From Pleurocapsa sp. PCC 7327 (GTDB taxonomy: Bacteria > Cyanobacteriota > Cyanobacteriia > Cyanobacteriales > Microcystaceae), in contig NC_019689.1 in assembly GCF_000317025.1 (NCBI RefSeq), forward strand, positions 2,705,501 to 2,769,500: a stretch of 64,000 nucleotides of DNA, written 5' to 3'. Of the stretch, positions 45,162 through 54,649 are shown one piece after another. Position 1 is the first letter of the stretch. Each line of letters begins with the position of its first letter. The notes beneath the pieces are model-generated. The model saw nothing but the letters and a program-made list of their open reading frames with translations, was not told the origin of the DNA and did not search any database. A program made the position numbers and the translations under genes.

Positions 45162-45196
45162 TTCGGAGTTGGGAACGATCTTCCTCCAACTCCGAA
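45162..45196. repeat. 11-bp inverted repeat after the 45204 gene
   Basis: TTCGGAGTTGG (45162-45172) and CCAACTCCGAA (45186-45196) pair perfectly around 13 bases, 7 bp after the stop of the minus-strand gene. No T run, so a terminator is not certain. Confidence 0.55.
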
Positions 45197-45203
45197 GTCA
45201 CCT

Positions 45204-45503
45204 TTAAGGTAACTCCTCTGGTTGGGATGGACTGCCATTATTTGGATCTAGCTGCTGGCGAACATCGTCGATCGCGCTATTGAGTTGAGCTATTTTATCT
45301 TCTAGGCGGCGACGCGCTCTTTCCATGCTTTCTTCTGTCTCGAATTTAGTCCCTTGACCGGGCGAAAGCAAAGACCGCTCATCTTGGCTGGGTTCTTGAG
45401 ATTGCCGACGAGTGGCTACGACTGCTCCCAGTAAGCCGCCGACTGCGCCGCCGACGATCGCTCCTAAGAAAAATCCTGCGGTAAAACCATCACGCTGACT
45501 CAT
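45204..45503 (-). CDS. small membrane-anchored coiled-coil protein
   Basis: 99 residues. A Gly/Ala-rich N-terminal hydrophobic segment (FFLGAIVGGAVGGLLGAVVA, residues 11-30) of glycine-zipper look is followed by a basic patch and a coiled coil at about 57-88 (ERARRRLEDKIAQLNSAIDD). The tail is Pro/Ser/Glu-rich. Proteins of this layout (YtxH-like) are common in cyanobacteria; function unknown. A hairpin lies right after the stop. Confidence 0.72.
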   Translation of the reverse strand: MSQRDGFTAGFFLGAIVGGAVGGLLGAVVATRRQSQEPSQDERSLLSPGQGTKFETEESMERARRRLEDKIAQLNSAIDDVRQQLDPNNGSPSQPEELP

Positions 45504-45541
45504 AGTTCTTTTCCCTACTGTATCTACAATAATGCGATCGC

Positions 45542-46192
45542 TCAGGTTCCGAAGGCGCGATCGCCTGCATCTCCTAACCCCGGTACGATATAACCTTTAC
45601 TATTTAGTCCTTCATCAATGATAGCGGTATAGATATTCAAGCTAGGATATTTTTCGCTCAATTGTCGCAAAGCGGGCGGTGCAGCCACGACAGAGATAAT
45701 CCGTATCAGTGCCGGATCTCCTCCCCGACGGGTAATTTCTGCCATTGCCGTCATAATCGAACCTCCCGTCGCCAGCATTGGCTCTAAAATCAACACTCGC
45801 GTCTCGGAGGCAAACTGTTCTGGCATTTTGTTTAAATAACAGCTAGGTTGCAAGGTTTCTTCGTTGCGGACTATTCCCAAATGGTAAATTGAAGCCAGAG
45901 GAAGCAGCGCCTGCGCTCCATCCAACAAAGCGAGTCCGGCGCGGAGAATGGGAACGACTGCGATGGGAACTTCCGGATCGATCAGCGTAGCCGAACATTC
46001 AGCTAATGGGGTTTGTACAGTTGCCTCCAGCGTCGGCAGCCAGTGGCGAGCGGCTTCGTAGGTTAACCAGCGTCCTAATTCCGTCATCGCGGTTTTAAAG
46101 AGGACTGAGGGCGTATTTGCATCGCGAGCAACTGCCAACCAGTGTTTAATCAAGGGATGGTCGGGGACGTATACTCGTAATTGTAAAGTCAT
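45542..46192 (-). CDS. upp: uracil phosphoribosyltransferase
   Basis: 216 residues. Converts uracil and PRPP to UMP in pyrimidine salvage. Signatures: VPILRAGLALLDGAQ, LEPMLATGGSIMTAM (PRPP loop; commonly DPMLATGGS, here EPMLATGGS), IDEGLNSKGYIVPGLGDAGDRAFGT with the uracil-binding C-terminus. The first residues and length match the family. It lies 38 bp upstream of the small coiled-coil gene on the same strand. Confidence 0.94.
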   Translation of the reverse strand: MTLQLRVYVPDHPLIKHWLAVARDANTPSVLFKTAMTELGRWLTYEAARHWLPTLEATVQTPLAECSATLIDPEVPIAVVPILRAGLALLDGAQALLPLASIYHLGIVRNEETLQPSCYLNKMPEQFASETRVLILEPMLATGGSIMTAMAEITRRGGDPALIRIISVVAAPPALRQLSEKYPSLNIYTAIIDEGLNSKGYIVPGLGDAGDRAFGT

Positions 46193-46317
46193 TCGATTTT
46201 AGATGTTAGATTTTGGATGATAAAAGCAAAGGGGAGTCAAAAGTTGACAGTTAAAAGGCAAAATTCATTTTTCCTTTCTCTTGTTTCTTGTTTCCTTATT
46301 TGCTCCCCACACCACGA

Positions 46318-47943
46318 TTAACGGAACTCAAATAGCCGATTATCTGGCTGATTGCTAACGAATCGTTGTAGTTGGTTCAACGACTGATTGTAACCGATAA
46401 TTGCCTGTAGGAACTCGCTGCGAGCTTCGGTCAGATCCCGTTGCGAGTTAATTACGTCTGTTTGGGTGCCGACTCCTGCTTGGAAACGCAAGCGAGCTAG
46501 TCGCAGCGATTCTTCAGCCCGTTGAACGTTGAGCCGAGTTGTTTCGATATTTTCTTGATTGGCGATGAGTTCATAGTATGCTGTTTCGACCTGCGTGCGA
46601 ATTTGGTTGCGCTGTCTGGCGAAGGCATTGTTAGCCAGGTCGATATTTCTTTCCTGCTGCCTCGCTCTGGCAAAAGCTGCCCCGCCATCGAAAAGCGTCC
46701 AGCGCATTCTGGCTCCAAAGCTATAGCCGTCGCCAATCCCAAACTCATCATCGAAATTGTCATTGAAATTGTATTGGGCAAAGAAATCAACTTGCGGTTT
46801 AATGTCGGCTAGCGCGATCGTTCGATCGCGTTCGCTAATTTCTCTCTGTAGCAGCTGCTGCTCTAATTCTGCTCGATTTTTATAGGCTTGGACGATACTT
46901 TCTTCTAAAGACAACGGCCACCTGCCAGCCTCTCTGATTTCATCGGCAGCCGTTAGCTCGACTTGCTGACCTACACTCAAGACTTCTGCCAGATTCCGCC
47001 TAGCCGTGCGTTGTGCTGAAATCGCTCTAGTTAACTGTTGGTTTGCCCTAGCTAAGTCTACTTCAGATCGCAACGTATCGAAGCGCGTTCCCAAACCAGC
47101 TTGTTCGAGGAGTTGGGCATCTCGCAAACTCTGAGTCGCATCTTCTACGGCTGCTTGAGCGATCGCAACCTGAGCGTCGGCATTTTGCAATAGGTAATAT
47201 CTATCAGTCGCGTTAAAGCGGGTTTCTTCGGCAAGGCGTTCTACATCTAACTCGCTTTGACGCAAGGCACGTTCCGCTCGTTCGATCTGCGCGCCTCTGC
47301 GCCCTCCCGTATATATGTTGTAGCTCAGTTCGAGGTTTCCCTGGAAATTGGTACTTTCCGAAAATCCAAGTCGCGCATCTTGTGCCTGCTGAATAACTTC
47401 TCCTGTAAAGGGGTTTCTTTGGGTAGGTGAGGAAGGAATTTGCGTTGTGTTTCCGGTGCGATCGAACTGGACTTGAGTGGACAGGTTGGGTAACAGAGCG
47501 GCTTGAGCTTCTTGTAACTCAGCCTGCCGACGTTCTAGGGTAATTCTGGCTTCCCGAAGGTCTTTGTTATTGCGCAGTGCCAGTTCGATCGCTTGATTGA
47601 GGGTAATGGGCTGAACGTTTTCGATGTCAACCTCTTCCGGTTTGGTGGGAAATTGTAGCGGATTAGCGCTCGGATCGAGATTTTCTGGGGCTGGCTCATC
47701 TTTACGGGTCTCGGCGGGCGCTTGAGAGGGTTGAGCTGGCTCTAATCCGGGAAGCGACTCCCTAGCTGGAGGAGCTGGCTGCTCTTGCCTCTGCGCTACG
47801 TTGACGTTCCGATGCTCGACTTGAGATAGCTTCTCGAATTTAGTGCGAGGGGGCGTTACTGTCTGTGCAGTTGCTGATGTTCCCCAAACAAGGGTTAAGA
47901 CTGCACCGACGCTGGCTGTCATGAGATAACGAATAACTAACAT
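46318..47943 (-). CDS. TolC family outer-membrane channel
   Basis: 541 residues from ATG complement 47941-47943; the longer frame begins at TTG. Signal peptide to about residue 27, then a Pro/Ala/Glu-rich periplasmic linker (about 40-110), and two TolC repeats: LNQAIELALRNNKDL, LSYNIYTGGRRGAQIERAER, ALNLAQYNRADLR-like helices and FGARMRWTLFDGGAAFARAR. The linker is longer than in E. coli TolC, as is common in cyanobacteria such as the HlyD-TolC type. It functions in efflux or type I secretion. No partner pump adjacent. Confidence 0.9.
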   Translation of the reverse strand: MLVIRYLMTASVGAVLTLVWGTSATAQTVTPPRTKFEKLSQVEHRNVNVAQRQEQPAPPARESLPGLEPAQPSQAPAETRKDEPAPENLDPSANPLQFPTKPEEVDIENVQPITLNQAIELALRNNKDLREARITLERRQAELQEAQAALLPNLSTQVQFDRTGNTTQIPSSPTQRNPFTGEVIQQAQDARLGFSESTNFQGNLELSYNIYTGGRRGAQIERAERALRQSELDVERLAEETRFNATDRYYLLQNADAQVAIAQAAVEDATQSLRDAQLLEQAGLGTRFDTLRSEVDLARANQQLTRAISAQRTARRNLAEVLSVGQQVELTAADEIREAGRWPLSLEESIVQAYKNRAELEQQLLQREISERDRTIALADIKPQVDFFAQYNFNDNFDDEFGIGDGYSFGARMRWTLFDGGAAFARARQQERNIDLANNAFARQRNQIRTQVETAYYELIANQENIETTRLNVQRAEESLRLARLRFQAGVGTQTDVINSQRDLTEARSEFLQAIIGYNQSLNQLQRFVSNQPDNRLFEFR

Positions 47944-48108
47944 TGGCTCTAGTATAGGTTTCGTTCTTAATAGGTAATTATGCAAGAAAATCCGAAGTCA
48001 TCTAGCAAGAACGATTAGATTTTGAAACAGACTTCTTGCTAAATAGCTTAAAGCTTATTTAATCGGTAATGAATTGAAAATTCAAGGAAATTGTTCCTTC
48101 ATCATGAA

Positions 48109-48256
48109 ATCTTGCGCCTTCTCAACAACTGCTGCTGTCATTAATTTCCTGGACGAGCGAAAAAGTCTTCCCAAGAAGACCCGATAGGAATTTCAGTCGA
48201 TTTTAATTAAGTTGAGCTTTGAGCCTAGAACTTTAGTTCTAGGCGTTGATGCCAAA
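48109..48256 (+). repeat. dispersed repeat R1, copy B (inverted relative to copy A)
   Basis: 148-bp block matching 4196-4344 in reverse complement. It contains the same CCTAGAACT / AGTTCTAGG palindrome. The plus strand encodes FPGRAKKSSQEDPIGISVDF followed by a stop, matching copy A's minus-strand peptide; an in-frame TAA lies just before it here. The rest of the 428-bp gap 47944-48371 shows no gene. Confidence 0.7.
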
Positions 48257-48371
48257 GGTGCAAGATCTGAGTTCATCCAAACTTTCGTGGCGATCTCCTC
48301 CTACTTTCTCCTATGGACGTACAACCATGCCCCCTTGTATCTCTATCTTTGTTATAGGGAGTGAAATGGGA

Positions 48372-49922
48372 TTAAGCGATCGCTACCCCTTCCCGTCGAG
48401 GATCGCCGCGTCCTTCCATGCTTCCGTCGGGGTTTTTTCTGACTGCATGAACGCCGCCAAAGAACATATTTTTCTCTTGCCACAAAACAACTTGAGTGGC
48501 TTCTGGCAGACGCAATCGTTCGAGAGTTTCTGCCCCAAACATGGGTTCGATACTGAATATATTATTTTCCCAATGCACCCTCGGATTTTCTACAGCTTCT
48601 GCGAGCGATAAGTTAAAATCCAATAAATTAGAAATGACTTGTAAAATTGCCGTTCTGATCCGATTGGAACCGCCCGAACCTAAGACTAATTCTGGTTTTC
48701 CGTCTCTTAAGAGGATCGTTGGCGACATCATCGAAGAAATGCGGCGATCGCATTCCCAATTATGAAAGCCGAGGGGATTCAAGTCGGCTTCTCCAAGCAT
48801 GTTATTGAGCATGATTCCCGTTCCTGGGATGACATAGGAAGACCCTTCTCCGTTAGAAACGGTAACGCTTGCAGCATTTCCTTCGCTATCGAGGACGCTG
48901 ATGTGAGTGGTGTTGCCTAATTTGTTGACGGCAGCATCTAATCGCGATCGATAATGTTCTAAATACCGTTCGTCGAGAAAATGTTGCTCTATATTTTTTT
49001 GATAAAGGCGACCATCGTAATTATGTTTTCTCGCTTCATTAGTCAGGCGCATGACTTGAGCTAATATTTCCAAATGTTTGTGACTGCCAAATTCAATTTG
49101 ATTGAGATCGAATATTTCCAAAAGTTTGAGAGCAAAAGCAATTAACGTTCCGCCCGAACTCGGTGGAGGATTGGTCAGTAATTCCCAGCCGCGATAGTGA
49201 ATTTTTAGCGGTTTTCTGACAAGAATTCGATAATTTTCAAGATCTTCTAGGGTTAAATATCCCCCGTCTGACAAGTCTTTCACTAATTGATGGGCAATGT
49301 CTCCCTCATAAAATATTTTGATTCCAGAGCGAGATATTTCAGTTAAAGTCGCCGCTAAATCTTTCATGTAGCAGATTTGTCCGGCAGTTAATAATTTCCC
49401 ATCTGGCGCATAAATTTGCCGAGATTCAGGATATCTTGTCAGAATCGGTTCGAGTAATTTAAAGGTAAAACTATTAAAATGATTAACAATCAATCCATTT
49501 TTGGCACAATCGATCGCGGGTTGGACGACGACTTCAAAGGGCAATTTACCCAATTTTTGATGAACTTTCCAGATTCCTGCTAAATTTCCAGGCGTGGCGA
49601 TCGAACCCAGTCCGATATGAAACGTCTGAATTTCGCCGCCAAAGTTAACATGAATGGGATAGAAATCAATTTTTTCTACAGGTTTTTTATGACGGGGAGT
49701 TTGACAAAAAAAATCAAATAAAATACTTTGATTATCTTTAGTATGAGCTAGGAGAAAACCGCCGCCAGCCGGAGAGGAAAGAACGGATTCTGCAACAAAT
49801 GCCGTTAAGACAGCCGCGATCGCAGCATCAAAAGCATTCCCGCCCAAGGCAAACATAGCTTGCCCTGCCTCAGCAGTTTTTTGATGTCCAGCAGCAATAA
49901 CCCCTCGATTTTTTTGACTCAT
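48372..49922 (-). CDS. ggt: gamma-glutamyltransferase
   Basis: 516 residues. N-terminal nucleophile hydrolase that breaks gamma-glutamyl bonds of glutathione or transfers the glutamyl group. Auto-processing/catalytic Thr in GNTTHISVLDSEGNAAS, downstream substrate-binding SYVIPGTGIMLNNML and RRISSMMSPTILL, and LGSGGSNRIRTAILQVI (commonly GSPGG or GSGG). No signal peptide visible (starts MSQKNRGVIAAGHQ), as in cyanobacterial members; the location may be cytosolic or periplasmic. Stands alone next to the decayed cassette. Confidence 0.93.
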   Translation of the reverse strand: MSQKNRGVIAAGHQKTAEAGQAMFALGGNAFDAAIAAVLTAFVAESVLSSPAGGGFLLAHTKDNQSILFDFFCQTPRHKKPVEKIDFYPIHVNFGGEIQTFHIGLGSIATPGNLAGIWKVHQKLGKLPFEVVVQPAIDCAKNGLIVNHFNSFTFKLLEPILTRYPESRQIYAPDGKLLTAGQICYMKDLAATLTEISRSGIKIFYEGDIAHQLVKDLSDGGYLTLEDLENYRILVRKPLKIHYRGWELLTNPPPSSGGTLIAFALKLLEIFDLNQIEFGSHKHLEILAQVMRLTNEARKHNYDGRLYQKNIEQHFLDERYLEHYRSRLDAAVNKLGNTTHISVLDSEGNAASVTVSNGEGSSYVIPGTGIMLNNMLGEADLNPLGFHNWECDRRISSMMSPTILLRDGKPELVLGSGGSNRIRTAILQVISNLLDFNLSLAEAVENPRVHWENNIFSIEPMFGAETLERLRLPEATQVVLWQEKNMFFGGVHAVRKNPDGSMEGRGDPRREGVAIA

Positions 49923-50064
49923 TTCTCTTCGCTGTTTCTACGTTGGCAATAGCTAGTGATAAATACTTATTATCTCTACCAGGCTTCTATCAGTTTTTGC
50001 AACACAACCAGTTTAGTGCGAGAGAAATAATTCTAAACTTCTAAAATCTTTGATTCTGTATTGT

Positions 50065-50685
50065 TTACTTCTGTTCTCCTGGAGGGATAAAACGTATTTC
50101 TATCCTGCGCCTATTTTCATCAGGATTGCGATCGCGCGGAGCTAATTGTCCTGATGCTAAATACAATTGTGCCGCAGAATAGGCTCTAAATTTTATATTT
50201 TTTAAACGACTCGTTTTTTCTAATTCTTTTACCACGGCTAAGGCTCGCATTAACCCTAAATCTACATTAGAGCCTGGTTTGAGTTTATTAAAGGCTTGAC
50301 GACCTTGCGCTATTTCTTCTAGGGTACTATCTAAATTGCTGGTTTTGTTAATTTCTTGACCGTCAGTATGACCGATGACTTGAATAAAATCAATCTCTCG
50401 TTCCTTAGCAATCTCTTCAATTTTTGGCGCGATCGCAGTTTAAATATAGCTTGTCAGTTTGGTTGTTAACTCAGCACTTCCCGATTTAAATTTAAATTTC
50501 CCTGACTGCTCGTCTATGATGATAGGGGAAGCCGCCTGCAAGCGTTGGTTTAATTCTAAAACTTGCAATAAAACAAGTAACAAGAAAAAACTTATAATCA
50601 TGAAAGCGTTAGACATTAAATCTGTAAAAGATTGAAAGATATTTACAGATTCATCGTCTTGATCATATAGCGATCGCCTGGTCAT
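50065..50685 (-). pseudogene. OmpA/MotB-like membrane protein with an in-frame stop
   Basis: Begins MTRRSLYDQDDESVN with a good ribosome site (TAGGAG). A single membrane helix, AFMIISFFLLLVLLQ at about 28-42, follows. FKFKSGSAELTTKLTSYI runs into TAA at 50440-50442, then the same frame continues with EEIAKEREIDFIQVIGHTDG and RALAVVKELEKTS to a normal stop at 50065. IQVIGHTDG and ENRRRIEIRF are the peptidoglycan-binding OmpA-C signatures. The layout (one N-terminal helix, C-terminal OmpA) is that of MotB and ZorB. Only one stop separates it from an intact gene of about 206 residues. Confidence 0.85.
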
Positions 50686-50732
50686 TATAGAACTCCTAAG
50701 TGATTACTTTTTCTCTCTAAGAATTTTTATGG

Positions 50733-53400
50733 TTAGTTTGTCCATTGTTTAGTATTTTCTTTCAAAGTGTTGACTAGATTAGTCAAATTAGATTTTGTCT
50801 CATTAAGCTCGCTGATATATCGAGCAAATTTATCGGCTAATATTTGAATTTGTTTACTATTATTACCTAACTGTTTCTCAGCATTAGCAACAAAGCGATC
50901 GCCTAATTTCTAGAACTAAATTTGTGCTTTTTCTTTACTATTTTTCAAGGCTTTAATTAAATTATTGATTTTGGAATGAACTTGTTTCAAACTATCTTTT
51001 TCATTGGTTAGTTTAGTTTCAGTTAAGTTTATTATTCTGGTTGACTGTTGGTTTAAGTCACCTATTCTATTAAATCTACCATTTTTTGAACAGAATTTTG
51101 TAGGTTTGTTATGACTACTTCTATAGATTGGGTAGATTGATTCAAAGTCGATGTTGACTGAGCAAACTGATTCTGCATAGTAGCTAAATTGGTCGTAGCT
51201 GCTAATAATTTGTCAGCAAACTGACTTTGCTTAATTGTTTCTGATGCTTCAAGAAAACTCATCGCACTATTTTGTAGTTTCGCGGAGGATTCTTGCATTT
51301 GACTATAAAGTTTCTCAGCTAATTTACTTGCTTTCTGATTGTTATCAATAAGTTTATACATATTATTTCCAAGAAATTTAGTTGACTGAGAAAATGCTTT
51401 TTGAGTTGTGGCTAAATCTGTGATAATAGTTTCTAAATTTTCAGAGAATTTGCTCTTTTCAATCTTTTCAGAAGCTTCTAGAAAAACAAGAATACTATTT
51501 TCTAATGTTTGACAAGATTTTTGGAAATGAGGAACAATATCAGCAATACTCTCTACTTGTTTATCTAGGAATGAGGCAGCTTCTTGAAAAGTATTAGCAC
51601 TCCTAGCTAATGTACCAGAAGATTCAAGGAATCTCTGATAAACTTCTCTAGCTAATGCATTAGATATTCTATTCTCTTTAGCAATTTTATCTGCGGCACG
51701 TCCCAAGGTTGACTCCAAGACTTGTCCGACTTTTTCATAAAATCTAGTTAAGAATTCATTCGAGTGTTCTAGATCGTCACTTCTTTTCTCGTAATCAGTT
51801 TGTAAGATTTTTAATAAGTTGTCAAAATTGTTAGCTTGGGTAGCGATCGCCTGCACTTCTTGCTGTAAAATTTTGACAATTTTTAGTGCTTCTTGGTTAA
51901 GTGCATAGTCAAAATTATGTTTGGTCAGCTTACAAACATCTTGAAGAACTCTCATAGATTCTTCTTGGAACTAACTATTTTTTTGGATATTAATCCCAAA
52001 AAAACCTTTTCTTTGTTCGAGATCTTGAATTATTTGACTTGCATCTTGCTATTTTCTTTCAACATCCTTGGCGATCGCTTTGATTTTGACACGCCAAAAT
52101 TCGTTGTTCTAATTGATTTTTCCAGTTATTGATTGTCTGGATGAAAGTTTTATTATTATCTCGAGCAGCTTCTTCTAGTTTGAGAGTAAAAATATCTCTA
52201 CTATCTCTGTCAGAACGCCAATTAAGCAAAAAACTTTCTAATAAAGCCTGAGTATCTGGACTTTGCCCTTCACCATTCAGCCAGAAAGATAATAGCTTTA
52301 ATTTAATATGATTTAAAGAAACTTGAACGGTTAAATCGCGAGGAAAATAAATTTTTGCGAGTCCAAAAGTTAAATAACGCTGCACATTACGGCGAGGATG
52401 CTCATCTGTTCTAGAAAGTTTTTCCAGAAAATTATTTTTTTCCTTGAATGATTGGCGATAATTCATCAGCGAAATCTAAATAAATTTTATGAGCAATAAT
52501 ATTAGAAAGCTTGCTTTTTTCAATGATTTTATGATCGTTGGCAGTTTGGTTTGAAACCAAATAAACAAAATCAAAAGGCGGACGAGTTTCATTGACATCA
52601 ATTAAGTGTTGAGAATCACAACGGGCTTCAAACGTAGTATTCTCAGAAGCATAATAATTCAATTCCTTTAATGCCGCATAAGTATTGGCATTCATACTAG
52701 GAGTATTACCATATAACTCTGGGCTGATTATTAAGTAACCAACAATTTGATTTTCTTTATCGCCATAAGCTCATCTGAGACTATAAGCCACATCTAAAAA
52801 CATGCCGCTTCCCGTTCCTCCACATAGGGAACCAACGACAAAAATATTCAATCCCGGTTCGAGAATAAGCCCTTTTTCAAGGAGTTTTTGGTCATGTCCT
52901 CTAGTGCGATTTTCAGCTGTTTCAATGGCTTTTTGAATCTTGCGATAATTGTGAAAAAAGGCTAATCTTCCTACGGGTCTAATCCTGCTTGCTCCATCTT
53001 CTATAGCTTTGATATTCTTGAGAAGCTGTGGGACAAACCAGCACCCAATGCGATTGTAAGGTCCCTCTCTTTCATAGATCGAACGACGTTCCAAACCTTG
53101 AGCTAAATCGTTAACTTCTTGACTGCTCATTGTCGCTACAACTTTTTCGGCATCGCGGAATAAAATATCTTCGCCATGATAAGTATTCCCCGTCCGCAAG
53201 CCAGAGATTTGGCTCGCTCCTCTATCTGCATCAATATGGACAAAACTTACCACTGGGAGTTTGCTTAATTTGCCATAGCGATCGATAATTAATCGGCGAA
53301 TTTGCATCAAAACATCTCGACCCGTTCCTCCTAAGCCAATACAAAGAGTTTGCTTAATTTGGCAAGATTGCTTTTCATTTTTTAAAGATTTATTCTTCAT
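50733..53400 (-). pseudogene. tubulin-like (Tubulin_2/FtsZl-1-type) protein with long coiled coil, disrupted
   Basis: N-terminal tubulin-type GTPase: CIGLGGTGRDVLMQIRR (nucleotide-binding), ARGASQI-like region, and VGSLCGGTGSGMFLDVAY, the GGGTGSG-type loop. In-frame TGA at 52771-52773, then AYGDKENQIVGYLIISPEL continues. A frameshift at a poly-A run near 52438 precedes DEHPRRNVQRYLTFGLA. Further damage: a frameshift near 52062, TAG at 52049-52051 and 51970-51972, a frameshift near 51070, TAG at 50916-50918 and 50910-50912; the final stop is 50733. The last 400 residues are a coiled coil with a repeated FLEASExIxxSxF unit. It overlaps the VWA gene by 11 bp upstream. If one gene, the protein would be about 890 residues; the coiled coil may have been a separate ZorA-tail-like gene. 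Confidence 0.82.
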
Positions 53401-54351
53401 ATTTTTCCTGATTAGATAATTGTTTATTTACTTGAATAATTAAATCGAAATCACGAGATTTATAAGGGCAATTTAGTTTAATGTAATTTCCCTTGAGTTG
53501 TTGACGTTGGGTAATCTCTCGACCTTAGTAAGAAATCGGTAAACTTTGGGAGATCGGTTCTAAATAAAGGTTGGTTCCTTCCCGTTTTAAATACCCTCTT
53601 ACTTCCGAATCAGGACAATCAATATCATCGCCGATCGCAAGGCTTTGTTGATGCCGTAAAAAACGAATTTTCTCCTCTTGACTATCTTCATAGCCAGGTT
53701 TTCTTAAGGCTCATTAAATATTTGATGCCTAACCCCCCGAAAACTAAAATCGCAACCAAACTTGAGAAAAACATTAAAGCAGGAAACCATAATTGCAGAA
53801 GTTTCAATCCATATATCCAAAGCAATTCCCGGTTCGGTAAACAGAGGTGCATCTGTCAGCCAGACTACCGACTGAGGCTTGATGGGTTTATATTGGACTA
53901 GACGACATTGGTTAATTTGTGCGAGTTCTCGATAAATAACTCGGCTAACTGAATATCTGTCCTCTGTTGAGTTGCATTAGATTGAAAAGAAACGGCTTTT
54001 AAGATGCGATCGATTTCCTCTTCCTCTGGTTTTCCCTAGAAGGAAATAGCGGTTTCCAGGGAAATAACCGTCGATGCGAGAGGGTTAACCGTTGATGCAA
54101 AAGGAACCACATAGACAGAATCTCCTTTTTGCAAGCTATCTTTAATAAGCTGGCGCAGACGAATGCGCCCTTCATCATTCAAACCGATGCTCTCCGTCAG
54201 ATCGATCGCCAATACAACATCTCGTCCGCGAAAAAGAGCGACTAATTCCAATCCCGCTTTTTGCCAGAAATTAAGATTTTGCTAACTGGGAGCAACTGCT
54301 TGACAGGTAGTACTCAAGGCGGTTTTGCTAAAAACTAAAGGCTACTATCAT
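53390..54351 (-). pseudogene. VWA-domain protein with membrane helix, disrupted
   Basis: Probable start ATG complement 54349-54351 (MIVAFSF, then a frameshift into SKTALSTTCQAVAPS). TAG 54282-54284, then NFWQKAGLELVALFRGRD and VVLAIDLTESIGLNDEG. DLTESIGLN is a MIDAS-like motif (D-x-T-x-S variant) of VWA domains. TAG at 54036-54038, then GKPEEEEIDRIL; a frameshift near 53935 leads to YRELAQINQCRLVQYKPIK and VVWLTDAPLF; another near 53845 leads to a membrane helix WFPALMFFSSLVAILVFGG; another near 53705, and TAA 53525-53527 before the last stretch. The end overlaps the tubulin-like gene by 11 bp. At least three stops and four shifts. Confidence 0.8.
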
Positions 54352-54486
54352 AGAGTTCCCATAGATTTGGCAAAAGTAACAAACAGTATGAGAAGTTAAT
54401 ATAAGCCTTATCCTTTTGCTCCTGCCTCACTCCGACTCTTACTTGTCGCAGAACTAGCAGTTTATTGAAAAAATATTGCAATTATA

Positions 54487-54515
54487 TTGACAAAGTTTCC
54501 TAATAAGGCTATATT
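54487..54515 (+). promoter_or_regulatory. near-consensus promoter upstream of crtISO
   Basis: TTGACA (54487-54492), 17 bp, TATATT (54510-54515). Expected start about 54522. It faces a terminator-like hairpin before crtISO. Confidence 0.7.
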
Positions 54516-54521
54516 GATTCT

Positions 54522-54596
54522 AAAGTGTTCTCCTCTCAAGGATCGGCAGGTGGGACCGCTAAGTCAGTATAAGGGCGGCTCTCCTGTTTTTTTTAG
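54522..54596 (+). ncRNA. candidate small RNA or attenuated leader before crtISO
   Basis: From the predicted start, about 25 unpaired bases (GUUCUCCUCUCAAGG) are followed by a long hairpin with arms CAGG..GGACCGC (54547-54559) and GCGGCUC..CCUG (54575-54586), then eight U (54587-54594). This has the form of a short terminated RNA of about 75 nt. Some read-through could supply crtISO, whose ATG is 55 bp further. It has no resemblance to a named cyanobacterial RNA that I recognise. Confidence 0.5.
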
Positions 54597-54649
54597 CGAT
54601 AAACTATAAGCTCAGGGATCTTTTCTATAATGTCTGCATAATCAATTAT

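Noticed and set aside
50065-54351. Stop-codon recoding (TAG/TAA read as Gln) in the decayed cassette
   Set aside because: Several frameshifts accompany the stops, and genes on both sides use TAG and TAA as normal stops. Pseudogene decay is simpler.
54522-54596. Identity of the short RNA with Yfr1
   Set aside because: Yfr1 has an unpaired core ACUCCUCACAC between two hairpins; here the unpaired part reads CUCCUCUCAAGG and only one hairpin follows.
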